DNA of 34,873 nt from contig NZ_CM002285.1 in assembly GCF_000497445.1 (NCBI RefSeq), positions 7,892,631 through 7,927,503 on the forward strand, in the 5' to 3' direction. The notes under the pieces are model-generated. The model searched no databases. It saw nothing but the letters and a program-made list of their open reading frames with translations, and was not told where the DNA came from. Positions 12,933 through 20,414 of the stretch are shown piece after piece; the stretch's first letter is position 1; each line of letters opens with the position of its first letter. The DNA is from Streptomyces roseochromogenus subsp. oscitans DS 12.976 (GTDB taxonomy: Bacteria > Actinomycetota > Actinomycetes > Streptomycetales > Streptomycetaceae). A program made the position numbers and the translations under genes.

Positions 12933-13658
12933 TCAGGCCGCCGCCGGCAGCTCCGGCCGCAGCGGCCAGTCCGTGCTGACGATCTCCTCCGAGCCGCTGC
13001 GCGCGAACCAGGCCTGCAGCCCGCGGGCCTGCGCCGCATGCCAGTTGGCCTGGAGCGTGTGCAGCTCGGCGGGGGTCAGGCGCTCAAGCCGAGTCGCGAA
13101 ACGGCGGCCCAGTGCCCGTACGACGTCCAGGGCGGCCAGCGCGTCCGCCGCGGCGTCATGGGCCTCCTGCAGCGCCACACCGTAGTGCTCGCACAGGTCG
13201 GTCAGTGTGCGGCGGCCCTTGCGGTACCGGTCCAGGTGCTTGTCCAGGACCCGCGGGTCCAGCACCCTGAGCGCCACCGACTCGAACCAGCGGTCCAGCG
13301 ACGACGCCCGGTGCCGGCGCAACTCCCGGTCCAGCAGCGTCAGATCGAACGGCGCGTTCATCACCACCAGCGGACGGCCCATCGCCGCGTGCTCCGCCAG
13401 CTGCTCGGCTATCTCGTACATCACCGGCGCCGGCCAGCGTCCGTTGCACTGCAGGTGTTCCTCCGTCAGCCCGTGCACCGCCGTCGCCGCCTCCGGCACC
13501 GGCACACCCGGATTCACCAGCCAACGGCAGACCCGGGGCCGGGTGCCCGGGGCGTCCTGGACGACGACGGCGGCCGACACGATGCGGTCGGTCTCGACGT
13601 CCACGCCCGTCGTCTCCGTGTCGAAAGCGGCCAGCGGCCCCTCGTACCAGGTCGTCAT
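12933..13658 (-). CDS. DnaQ-like DEDDh 3'-5' exonuclease
   Basis: A 241-residue exonuclease. The three Exo motifs are visible: AFDTETTG (D13, E15), VVMNAPFDLTLLDREL (D105) and EAHDAAADALA (H167, D172). This is the complete DEDDh set that binds two metal ions. After residue 180 comes a helical tail (LTPAELHTLQANWHAAQARG) seen in stand-alone actinobacterial exonucleases and unlike the polymerase-binding tail of DnaQ. It probably trims DNA or RNA 3' ends in repair or turnover. It converges on tRNA-Val copy 2 and is divergent, across 168 bp, from the DUF4365-like gene. Confidence 0.9.
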   Translation of the reverse strand: MTTWYEGPLAAFDTETTGVDVETDRIVSAAVVVQDAPGTRPRVCRWLVNPGVPVPEAATAVHGLTEEHLQCNGRWPAPVMYEIAEQLAEHAAMGRPLVVMNAPFDLTLLDRELRRHRASSLDRWFESVALRVLDPRVLDKHLDRYRKGRRTLTDLCEHYGVALQEAHDAAADALAALDVVRALGRRFATRLERLTPAELHTLQANWHAAQARGLQAWFARSGSEEIVSTDWPLRPELPAAA

Positions 13659-13826
13659 CTGAACCCAACTCCTCGTTCACCCACAGCAGATGACGTTCCG
13701 TCTTCTGCCCGTTTGGTGATACCCGGGCCGTTTGCGCCGTACGCCGGGAGGAGACAACAGGAGTACGGGTCTTTGCAGTTCAGCGGCCCGCAGCGGGGAC
13801 ACTCATTGCCTGGAAGGCTGTTGGTC

Positions 13827-14393
13827 ATGGCCATAGCGCAGCCCGAGCGGGGCGGGCTGCTGCCCGATCGCCCGGGCACCGTCCGCGGCACGCTCGCCAC
13901 CACGGCGTGCATGGAGACACTGCAGGTCGGCTATCTGCACGCGGTCGCCGCCGCAGCGGGATGCTCGCTGTCCCAGCCCTTCCCGGACAACGGCATCGAC
14001 TGGCACGTCAGCCACAGCGCGCCCGGACACACCGTGGACGACGAGGTCACCATCAAGGTGCAGCTGAAGGCCACGTACCAGGTCGCGCCCAATCCGCCGG
14101 GGCGCACCTTCTCCTTCACGCTCGACAACGACCATCTGCGCAAGCTCGCCCGCACACCGGTCTCGGTGCACAAGATCCTGGTCGTCATGCTCGTCCCGCG
14201 CTCGCAGGACGACTGGCTGCGCGCCAGTCACGACCGGCTCGACCTCAGGCACTGCTGCTACTGGGTCAACCTCGCCGGCCACCCCATCACCGGCCGGCAC
14301 CGGACCACCGTGCGGATCCCGACCTCGCGCATCTTCGACGACCGGGCGCTGTGCGAGATCATGACGCGGGTCGGGACGGGAGGCAGGCCATGA
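13827..14393 (+). CDS. DUF4365-type protein with nuclease-like core
   Basis: A 188-residue protein that resembles the DUF4365 family. After a helix (TLATTACMETLQVGYLHAVA) it shows FPDNGIDWHV and then EVTIKVQLKATYQ. The GID...QLK arrangement (D58, Q79, K81) has the order of a PD-(D/E)xK nuclease active site in its QxK form. Later blocks, PVSVHKILVVMLVP and LRHCCYWVNLAGHP, are the buried strands expected of that fold. Nuclease activity is inferred, not shown. The ATG at 13827 follows GGAAGG by 9 bp. The stop overlaps the start of the next gene by 4 bp (ATGA), so the pair is coupled. The pairing with a conserved partner could mean a two-component nucleic-acid-processing unit. Confidence 0.7.
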   Translation: MAIAQPERGGLLPDRPGTVRGTLATTACMETLQVGYLHAVAAAAGCSLSQPFPDNGIDWHVSHSAPGHTVDDEVTIKVQLKATYQVAPNPPGRTFSFTLDNDHLRKLARTPVSVHKILVVMLVPRSQDDWLRASHDRLDLRHCCYWVNLAGHPITGRHRTTVRIPTSRIFDDRALCEIMTRVGTGGRP

Positions 14394-15622
14394 GGAGCCG
14401 TCCGTACGAGGAGCTGCCACGCCAGGTCCGGCCGCATCCCGACGATCTCGCCTGGCACCGGCCCCCCGACCCCGCCCAGGTCGACCCCGCCGTGCTCGGT
14501 GCCCTGCTGCACCGGCACGGCTGGCAGCGGCGCGGCGGCGCCCCGGGACGCTACGGCCGCTGGACCCCGCCGGGACCGGGCGGCGGCGGGACCAGCCTGC
14601 TGGTGCCGGAGAGCCGGGCCTTCCCCGACAGCGACGACCTGCTCGGCGAGGCCCTCGACGCCCTCGCCCGCAGCGAGACACCCGCCGCCCGCGAGGTGCT
14701 GATCTCCCTCGCCGTACCCAGCGACGAGATCCGCTGGTGGCGCGACACCCCGAGCGGACCGGTAGGCGCCGCGCCCTGGACGGCGGACGAGCAACTGCGC
14801 GGCGCCGCCCGGCAGATGCTGCTGGCCGCCGCGCTCGCCACACGCGCGCGTGCCGGGTACTACGGCGCCCGGCACCGCCGCGCGGCCGCCGCCCTCCTGG
14901 AGGACGTCCTCGTCGGTCCCGCCGCCGAGGGCCGCCACCTCACCGCCTTCGCGCCCGTGCCCACCGGCCGCCCGCTCGCCGTCCGCCTTCACCAGGCCCT
15001 GTACGCCGCCCGCGAGGCCATCGACTACCAGCGGGCCACCGGCGGCATGGACGCCTTCGACGGCGCGGTCGAGGCCGGCGTCAGCCGCGAACTGACCGAG
15101 GCACTGGCCGTGCTCGTCCGGGGCACCGAGGGCGCCCGGATCGCCGTCGCCTGGGCACCCGGCCAAGACGCCCCCGAGGGCTGTGCCCCCTCCGCCGAAC
15201 CCGTCGAGTTCTCACCCGGCGACCTACCGGTGCTGCGCGAGGCCGCCGCTCGCTATCTGCGCGAGGAACCCTCCGTGCCGGTCCGTATCACCGGCGCCGT
15301 CGTCCGCATGCGCCGCTCCGGGCCCGGCGGCGAGGGCACCGTACGGCTGCGGGTCCTCGCCGGAGCCGAGGTGCCGCACGTCCGCGTCACCCTGGACGAG
15401 GAGGACTACCGCATCGCCGGCCACGCCCACCTCGTCGGACTTCCGGTGCGGGTGCACGGCCGGCTGGAGCGCCGGGGCGGCTTCCGCCGGCTCACCGGCG
15501 CCTCCGGGGTCGTACCCGTGCAGGTCGACGAGGCCGAGAGGGACCGGCTGATGAAGGCCCTCCAGGAGAACCTGGACTTCTTCGAGGAGGCGTGCGGGGA
15601 GTCGTACCGGGACGAGGACTGA
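14390..15622 (+). CDS. Conserved hypothetical partner of the DUF4365 protein
   Basis: A 410-residue soluble protein I do not recognise. Residues about 35-80 read as a small domain (LLHRHGWQRRGGAPGRYGRW, then SLLVPESRAFPDSDDLLGEA) of the kind that wraps a first-strand substrate site. The middle (about 115-250) is helical, with HQALYAAREAIDYQRATGG. The C-terminal third alternates strands: VRITGAVVRMRRSG, GTVRLRVLAGAEVPHVRVTL, VGLPVRVHGRLERRGGFRRL. That pattern resembles an OB-like or beta-barrel nucleic-acid-binding domain, and an acidic tail (ENLDFFEEACGESYRDED) follows. There is no signal peptide or transmembrane segment. Start coupling (ATGA) to the preceding gene implies the two products act together. 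It ends 158 bp before thrS. Confidence 0.75.
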   Translation: MRSRPYEELPRQVRPHPDDLAWHRPPDPAQVDPAVLGALLHRHGWQRRGGAPGRYGRWTPPGPGGGGTSLLVPESRAFPDSDDLLGEALDALARSETPAAREVLISLAVPSDEIRWWRDTPSGPVGAAPWTADEQLRGAARQMLLAAALATRARAGYYGARHRRAAAALLEDVLVGPAAEGRHLTAFAPVPTGRPLAVRLHQALYAAREAIDYQRATGGMDAFDGAVEAGVSRELTEALAVLVRGTEGARIAVAWAPGQDAPEGCAPSAEPVEFSPGDLPVLREAAARYLREEPSVPVRITGAVVRMRRSGPGGEGTVRLRVLAGAEVPHVRVTLDEEDYRIAGHAHLVGLPVRVHGRLERRGGFRRLTGASGVVPVQVDEAERDRLMKALQENLDFFEEACGESYRDED

Positions 15623-15716
15623 GGGAGACCGGGACGCGGACCGAGGGGACGGGACCGGGGGCGTACCGGTCCGGGGACTGTCGGTGACCGTTTCGCGGTC
15701 GATGCCGTCGGGTCGG

Positions 15717-15722
15717 TACGAT
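15717..15722 (+). promoter_or_regulatory. Candidate thrS -10 element
   Basis: TACGAT lies about 58 bp upstream of the thrS start. No convincing -35 is seen, and no T-box or other riboswitch structure was recognised in the 158-bp leader region. Confidence 0.35.
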
Positions 15723-15780
15723 CGCCTGTGCGCGCGCTCCTGGTACGGCGCCGCACCCCACCTGCAGTCAGGAGAGACCG

Positions 15781-17757
15781 GTGTCAGACGTCCGTGTGAT
15801 CATCCAACGCGATTCCGAGCGGGAAGAACGCGTGGTGACGACGGGCACTACGGCCGCCGACCTCTTCGCCGGCGAGCGCTCGATCATCGCCGCGCGCGTG
15901 GGCGGCGAACTCAAGGACCTCACCTACGCGCTCCAGGACGGCGAGACCGTCGAGGGCGTCGAGATCTCCTCCGAGGACGGCCTGAACATCCTGCGCCACT
16001 CCACCGCGCACGTCATGGCCCAGGCCGTGCAGGAGATCTTCCCCGAGGCCAAGCTGGGCATCGGCCCGCCCGTCAAGGACGGCTTCTACTACGACTTCGA
16101 CGTCGAGAAGCCGTTCACGCCCGAGGATCTCAAGGCCATCGAGAAGAAGATGCAGGAGATCCAGAAGCGCGGGCAGAAGTTCTCCCGCCGTGTCGTCACC
16201 GACGAGGCGGCCCGCGAGGAGCTGGCGGACGAGCCGTACAAGCTGGAGCTGATCGGCCTCAAGGGTTCGGCGTCGCACGACGACGGCGCGGACGTCGAGG
16301 TCGGCGCCGGCGAGCTGACGATCTACGACAACCTGGACGCCAAGACCGGCGAGCTGTGCTGGAAGGACCTCTGCCGGGGTCCCCACCTGCCCTCGACCCG
16401 CCTCATCCCGGCGTTCAAGCTGATGCGCAACGCGGCCGCCTACTGGCGCGGCAGCGAGAAGAACCCGATGCTCCAGCGCATCTACGGCACCGCCTGGCCG
16501 TCCAAGGACGAGCTGAAGGCGTACCTGGACTTCCTCGCCGAGGCCGAGAAGCGCGACCACCGCAAGCTCGGCACCGAGCTGGACCTCTTCTCCATCCCGG
16601 AGCAGATCGGCTCAGGCCTCGCCGTCTTCCACCCCAGGGGCGGCATCGTCCGCCGGGTCATGGAGGACTACTCGCGCCGCCGCCACGAGGAAGAGGGCTA
16701 CGAGTTCGTCTACACCCCGCACGCGACGAAGGGGAAGCTCTTCGAGACGTCCGGGCACCTGGACTGGTACGCCGAGGGCATGTACCCGCCCATGCAGCTC
16801 GACGAGGGCGTGGACTACTACCTCAAGCCCATGAACTGCCCGATGCACAACCTGATCTTCGACGCGCGCGGCCGCTCCTACCGTGAACTTCCGCTGCGCC
16901 TCTTCGAGTTCGGGACCGTGTACCGGTACGAGAAGTCGGGCGTCGTGCACGGCCTGACCCGCGCCCGCGGCTTCACCCAGGACGACGCCCACATCTACTG
17001 CACCCGTGAGCAGATGTCCGAGGAACTGGACAAGACGCTCACCTTCGTCCTCGGCCTGCTGCGCGACTACGGCCTGACCGACTTCTACCTGGAGCTGTCC
17101 ACCAAGGACCCGGAGAAGTTCGTCGGCTCCGACGAGGTCTGGGAAGAGGCGACCGAGACCCTGCGCCAGGTCGCCGAGAAGCAGGGCCTGCCTCTCGTCC
17201 CGGACCCGGGCGGCGCCGCCTTCTACGGCCCGAAGATCTCCGTCCAGGCCAAGGACGCGATCGGCCGTACCTGGCAGATGTCGACCATCCAGCTCGACTT
17301 CAACCTGCCCGAGCGGTTCAACCTGGAGTACACCGGCCCGGACGGCTCCAAGCAGCGCCCGGTCATGATCCACCGCGCGCTGTTCGGCTCCATCGAGCGG
17401 TTCTTCGCCGTCCTCCTGGAGCACTACGCGGGCGCCTTCCCGGCGTGGCTGGCCCCGGTCCAGGCGCTCGGCATCCCGATCGGCGACGCCCACGTCGAGT
17501 ACCTGGAGAAGTTCGCGGCGGCGGCCCGCAAGAAGGGCCTGCGCGTCGAGGTGGACTCCTCCTCGGACCGGATGCAGAAGAAGATCCGCAACGCCCAGAA
17601 GCAGAAGGTGCCCTTCATGGTCATCGCGGGCGACGAGGACATGTCCAACAACTCTGTGTCCTTCCGCTACCGCGATGGCTCCCAGGAGAACGGCATCCCG
17701 TTCGACGAGGCCATCGCGAAGATCGCACAGGTCGTGGAGGAGCGGGCACAGGTCTGA
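15781..17757 (+). CDS. thrS: Threonyl-tRNA synthetase
   Basis: A 658-residue class II synthetase charging tRNA-Thr. Domains in order are TGS (about 1-63), the editing/SAD domain with the HxxxH pair in [13 protein letters not shown] (H73, H77), the catalytic core, and the anticodon-binding domain (about 550-655). The three zinc ligands that select threonine are in place: C353 (MNCPMH), H404 (DDAHIYC) and H531 ([13 protein letters not shown]). Length and order match bacterial ThrRS. The start is the GTG at 15781, after CAGGAGAGACC. It is closed by a strong terminator at 17773. In this window, as in other actinobacteria, it leads into the HIT and PI-phosphate synthase genes. Confidence 0.97.
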   Translation: MSDVRVIIQRDSEREERVVTTGTTAADLFAGERSIIAARVGGELKDLTYALQDGETVEGVEISSEDGLNILRHSTAHVMAQAVQEIFPEAKLGIGPPVKDGFYYDFDVEKPFTPEDLKAIEKKMQEIQKRGQKFSRRVVTDEAAREELADEPYKLELIGLKGSASHDDGADVEVGAGELTIYDNLDAKTGELCWKDLCRGPHLPSTRLIPAFKLMRNAAAYWRGSEKNPMLQRIYGTAWPSKDELKAYLDFLAEAEKRDHRKLGTELDLFSIPEQIGSGLAVFHPRGGIVRRVMEDYSRRRHEEEGYEFVYTPHATKGKLFETSGHLDWYAEGMYPPMQLDEGVDYYLKPMNCPMHNLIFDARGRSYRELPLRLFEFGTVYRYEKSGVVHGLTRARGFTQDDAHIYCTREQMSEELDKTLTFVLGLLRDYGLTDFYLELSTKDPEKFVGSDEVWEEATETLRQVAEKQGLPLVPDPGGAAFYGPKISVQAKDAIGRTWQMSTIQLDFNLPERFNLEYTGPDGSKQRPVMIHRALFGSIERFFAVLLEHYAGAFPAWLAPVQALGIPIGDAHVEYLEKFAAAARKKGLRVEVDSSSDRMQKKIRNAQKQKVPFMVIAGDEDMSNNSVSFRYRDGSQENGIPFDEAIAKIAQVVEERAQV

Positions 17758-17772
17758 AGGGCCTGATCCGGA

Positions 17773-17801
17773 GAACCCCGGGGATGACCACCCCGGGGTT
17801 C
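17773..17801 (+). terminator. thrS terminator
   Basis: A perfect 11-bp stem, GAACCCCGGGG (17773-17783) and CCCCGGGGTTC (17791-17801), with a 7-nt loop, beginning 16 bp after the thrS stop. Confidence 0.85.
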
Positions 17802-17806
17802 CGTGG

Positions 17807-17838
17807 CGCGCCCCATGGGGCGCGGGGGACTGCGTGAC
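17807..17838. repeat. Streptomyces-type intergenic palindrome (GGGGCGCGGGGNACTGCGNGACC element)
   Basis: CGCGCCCCATGGGGCGCG (17807-17824) is a perfect 18-bp palindrome, followed by GGGGACTGCGTGACC. I recall near-identical copies in very many Streptomyces intergenic regions. It directly follows the thrS terminator. Confidence 0.6.
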
Positions 17839-17883
17839 CAACCTCCGGCCGCCCCGGCGACACGCCCGGAACCGGCGAAGCCA

Positions 17884-17889
17884 TATGCT
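17884..17889 (+). promoter_or_regulatory. -10 element giving a leaderless HIT transcript
   Basis: TATGCT is followed after 7 bp by the ATG at 17897; no Shine-Dalgarno sequence is present. Confidence 0.4.
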
Positions 17890-17896
17890 GCGTAGC

Positions 17897-18442
17897 ATGA
17901 CGACTGAGCCGGAGCAGCAGATCGGAGTGGGGACGCAGGACGCGTTCCAGCGCCTGTGGACGCCCCACCGGATGGCCTACATCCAGGGCGAGAACAAGCC
18001 GACCGGTCCGGGGGCCGACGACGGCTGCCCCTTCTGCTCGATCCCGGTCAAGTCCGACGAGGACGGACTGATCGTCCGGCGCGGTGACCATGTGTACGCC
18101 GTCCTCAACCTCTACCCCTACAACGGCGGCCATCTGATGACCGTGCCCTACCGGCACGTCGCCGACTACACCGAGCTGACCGGGCCGGAGACCGCCGAGC
18201 TGGCCGAGCTGACCAAGCAGGCGATGACGGCTCTGCGCACCGCGTCCGGCGCGCACGGCTTCAACATCGGCATGAACCAGGGCACGGTCGCCGGCGCCGG
18301 TATCGCCGCCCATCTGCACCAGCACATCGTCCCGCGCTGGGGCGGCGACACGAACTTCATGCCGGTGGTGGGTCACACGAGGGTGCTGCCGCAGCTGCTG
18401 GCGGACACGAGGAAGATGCTGGCGGAGGCCTGGCCGGTATAA
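17897..18442 (+). CDS. HIT-family hydrolase / AP4A phosphorylase-like protein
   Basis: A 181-residue histidine-triad protein. It carries CPFC (44-47) in GADDGCPFCSIP, NLYPYNGGHLMTVPYRHVAD typical of the actinobacterial branch, FNIGMNQGTVAGAGI, and the catalytic triad HLHQHIVPRW (H139, H141, H143). The counterpart next to thrS and pgsA in M. tuberculosis (Rv2613c) is an AP4A phosphorylase, so hydrolysis or phosphorolysis of dinucleoside polyphosphates, by-products of aminoacyl-tRNA synthetases, is a reasonable role beside thrS. The ATG at 17897 is preferred; an ATG at 17885 would add four residues (MLRS). A Streptomyces palindrome follows the stop. Confidence 0.88.
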   Translation: MTTEPEQQIGVGTQDAFQRLWTPHRMAYIQGENKPTGPGADDGCPFCSIPVKSDEDGLIVRRGDHVYAVLNLYPYNGGHLMTVPYRHVADYTELTGPETAELAELTKQAMTALRTASGAHGFNIGMNQGTVAGAGIAAHLHQHIVPRWGGDTNFMPVVGHTRVLPQLLADTRKMLAEAWPV

Positions 18443-18459
18443 CCGGTATGAAAAGCCTG

Positions 18460-18480
18460 TCTGGGGGCGCAGCCCCCAGA
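18460..18480. terminator. TCTGGGGGC-GCA-GCCCCCAGA hairpin between convergent genes
   Basis: 9-bp perfect arms with a 3-nt loop, 18 bp after the HIT stop and about 80 bp before the convergent membrane-protein stop. I recall the same sequence as a very common 3'-end element in Streptomyces. Confidence 0.75.
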
Positions 18481-18558
18481 GGCCGCAACCCCCCGGTGAT
18501 CGCAAACCCCTGTGGTCGCACTCCGCCACGCACCCGCACCGGCCGAACCGCCGGAGGC

Positions 18559-20205
18559 CTACGCGTCGTACAGGTCCGCCTTCCTCGGCGTCGGATCCTG
18601 GACCAGCCCACTGAGGATGCCCGAACGCGTCCCGAACTTCTCCGTGTCCACGCCGTTCTCCGCCAGCACCCTGATCGCCGCGGAGTGGACCACACGCAGC
18701 ACCGGCGTGGCCGCGCGCAGCGCGTCGTCGGCCATGAAGCGGTGCCGCCACGGCTGGTCGGCCCAGGCGTGCCGCAGACCGAACGGCTCGGGCAGGTCGA
18801 GCGAGCCGCCGAGCCAGTTCAGCAGCGGCGGATACCAGGTCAGCGGGGCGCGCGTGGCGAGGCGCACCACCTCGTCGGTGTCGACGAGCGGCAGCTTGAC
18901 CGTGCGGGTCTCCCAGGGCTTGAGGGACTTGGAGACCTCCTTGGTCGGCGCCTCCGGCTTGGAGGTGAACAGGGAGTTCACCGGTCCCAGCGCATGCCCC
19001 GTCACCTCGATCCGCAGCGTCTCGTGCAGCACCGTCACCGTGATCAGCATGGTGAGGATCAGCTGCCCGTCCCACAGAGTCCACTGCACGCCCAGATAGT
19101 GCCGGTCGCCACTGCCGAACTGCTGCTTGTTGCAGATGTCCTGTATCGCGTGCGGCTTGACCTGGAAGGCCTCGACGTCGGTGCCCTCGGGCCGGGACAC
19201 CGCGTTCGCTCCCTCGCCGATCGGCGTGACGATCCAGTGCTTGATGGACGGCTTGGGGAAGCCGCCGGTGTTCAGCGGGCCGCGCTCCAGCCGAGCGAGC
19301 TGGTCATGGATCACACGGACGACGTCCCAGCTGCGGAAGGGGTGGATCTCCCGGGTCGGGTCGGCCGGCACCAGGTCCTCGGCGAGCTGCCAGGCGCCCC
19401 AGCGGGTGCCCATGCCGAGTATGCCCTTGGGGCCGGCGTAGAAGACCGAGTTCGACTGCTGCTCGGCGCTGAGCCGGGCCAGCGACTGGCGCAGCTCCTC
19501 GGCCGCCGTCTCGTTCGGACCGCGCGGCACCGCCTCGGGGACCTTGGCGCCGACGCTGGTGCCCGAGAGCAGGCCGTCCCAGCGGGCCCGCAGATCCTTG
19601 GCCGTGCGCTCGCAGATCTGCTTCGCCCAGAACCAGCCGAGCACAGGCAGGACGACGGCCGCCCGGGCGTACCACGCCCAGAAGCCGTTGAACGGCATCT
19701 TGATCAGGAACAGCGCGGCGACCACGCCCACGGCGAGGAGCAGGGCGGTGGCGAGCGCCCCGGCCCGCTTGTCCTCGCGCCGGGCGATGAACGTGCGCAG
19801 CTGGAAGACGAGCAGCCAGGCGATCAGCCCCGGCAGGAAGAGCACCCCGCACAGGACCGTCACGGCCGTCAGGCGGTTGTCGCGCTCCCGGCGGATGTTG
19901 TTGGCCGCGAGACAGTGCTCGACGACGACCTGGGGCTCCGAGCCGAAGGACTGGATGAGCGGCTTGCGGCCGGGAGCGAGCATCCGGGCGACCACAGCCC
20001 GCGAGAACGCCTCACCCAGATTGGGCCGCAGCAGCGCGATCCGGCCGGCCTTCACGGTCGACTGATGCCATTCGTTGTCGGCCTTCTTGATCTCCTCGAT
20101 CGAGCTGTCCCGGTACGCCGCGGAGGCCAGCGCGGAGGTCGCCGCCTGACCCGCGCCGCCCGAGACGGGCACCTGGGGCCCGTCCCACTCCGTTCCCAAC
20201 GACAT
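18559..20205 (-). CDS. Conserved Streptomyces membrane protein of unknown function
   Basis: A 548-residue protein read from the ATG at 20205 (MSLGTEWDGP), which follows GAGGGGGCGGA. The first 110 residues are soluble and helical (SIEEIKKADNEWHQSTVKAG). Transmembrane helices lie at about 112-136, 147-169 and 179-195, with a basic loop between the first two. The remaining 350 residues form a large cytosolic or surface domain containing EELRQSLARLSAEQQSNSVF, HPFRSWDVVRVIHDQLARLE, and a hydrophobic stretch, LILTMLITVTVLHETLRIEV, that may be a membrane-associated strand or helix. No family name is recognised. It sits between HIT and the EF-G-like gene on the opposite strand to the thrS-pimA series, so it may be an insertion into that conserved order. 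Confidence 0.8.
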   Translation of the reverse strand: MSLGTEWDGPQVPVSGGAGQAATSALASAAYRDSSIEEIKKADNEWHQSTVKAGRIALLRPNLGEAFSRAVVARMLAPGRKPLIQSFGSEPQVVVEHCLAANNIRRERDNRLTAVTVLCGVLFLPGLIAWLLVFQLRTFIARREDKRAGALATALLLAVGVVAALFLIKMPFNGFWAWYARAAVVLPVLGWFWAKQICERTAKDLRARWDGLLSGTSVGAKVPEAVPRGPNETAAEELRQSLARLSAEQQSNSVFYAGPKGILGMGTRWGAWQLAEDLVPADPTREIHPFRSWDVVRVIHDQLARLERGPLNTGGFPKPSIKHWIVTPIGEGANAVSRPEGTDVEAFQVKPHAIQDICNKQQFGSGDRHYLGVQWTLWDGQLILTMLITVTVLHETLRIEVTGHALGPVNSLFTSKPEAPTKEVSKSLKPWETRTVKLPLVDTDEVVRLATRAPLTWYPPLLNWLGGSLDLPEPFGLRHAWADQPWRHRFMADDALRAATPVLRVVHSAAIRVLAENGVDTEKFGTRSGILSGLVQDPTPRKADLYDA

Positions 20206-20361
20206 TCCGCCCCCTCGGCCGCCGGCGTTCTCTGCGGCCTTCCCGACTTCCACGCTCCGCACACCTGTTGAACAGGCCGTCGCGTCGATTACCCGTCAGC
20301 ACCGGACGACTGCGGCACCACGCGATCAGGTGATCAGCGTATCCGCCGCCACCGACAACCC

Positions 20362-20387
20362 GCGGGCGGACGGCCGAAGCCGCCCGC
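20362..20387 (-). terminator. Hairpin after the EF-G-like gene
   Basis: GCGGGCGG (20362-20369) and CCGCCCGC (20380-20387) pair across a 10-nt loop, about 28 bp beyond the minus-strand stop at 20415. Confidence 0.5.
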
Positions 20388-20414
20388 CCGCACACCCGGC
20401 CGAGGGCCGGTGAA

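Noticed and set aside
15623..15780. T-box riboswitch before thrS (TGGTACGGCG resembles the T-box core)
   Set aside because: The match to TGGNACCGCG is imperfect, the region is only 158 bp, and no specifier stem with a Thr codon or antiterminator could be drawn.
18448..20271. 607-codon plus-strand open frame opposite the 548-residue membrane protein
   Set aside because: The minus frame has coherent transmembrane helices and a ribosome binding site. The plus frame is Arg/Gly/His-rich and begins inside a terminator-like palindrome.
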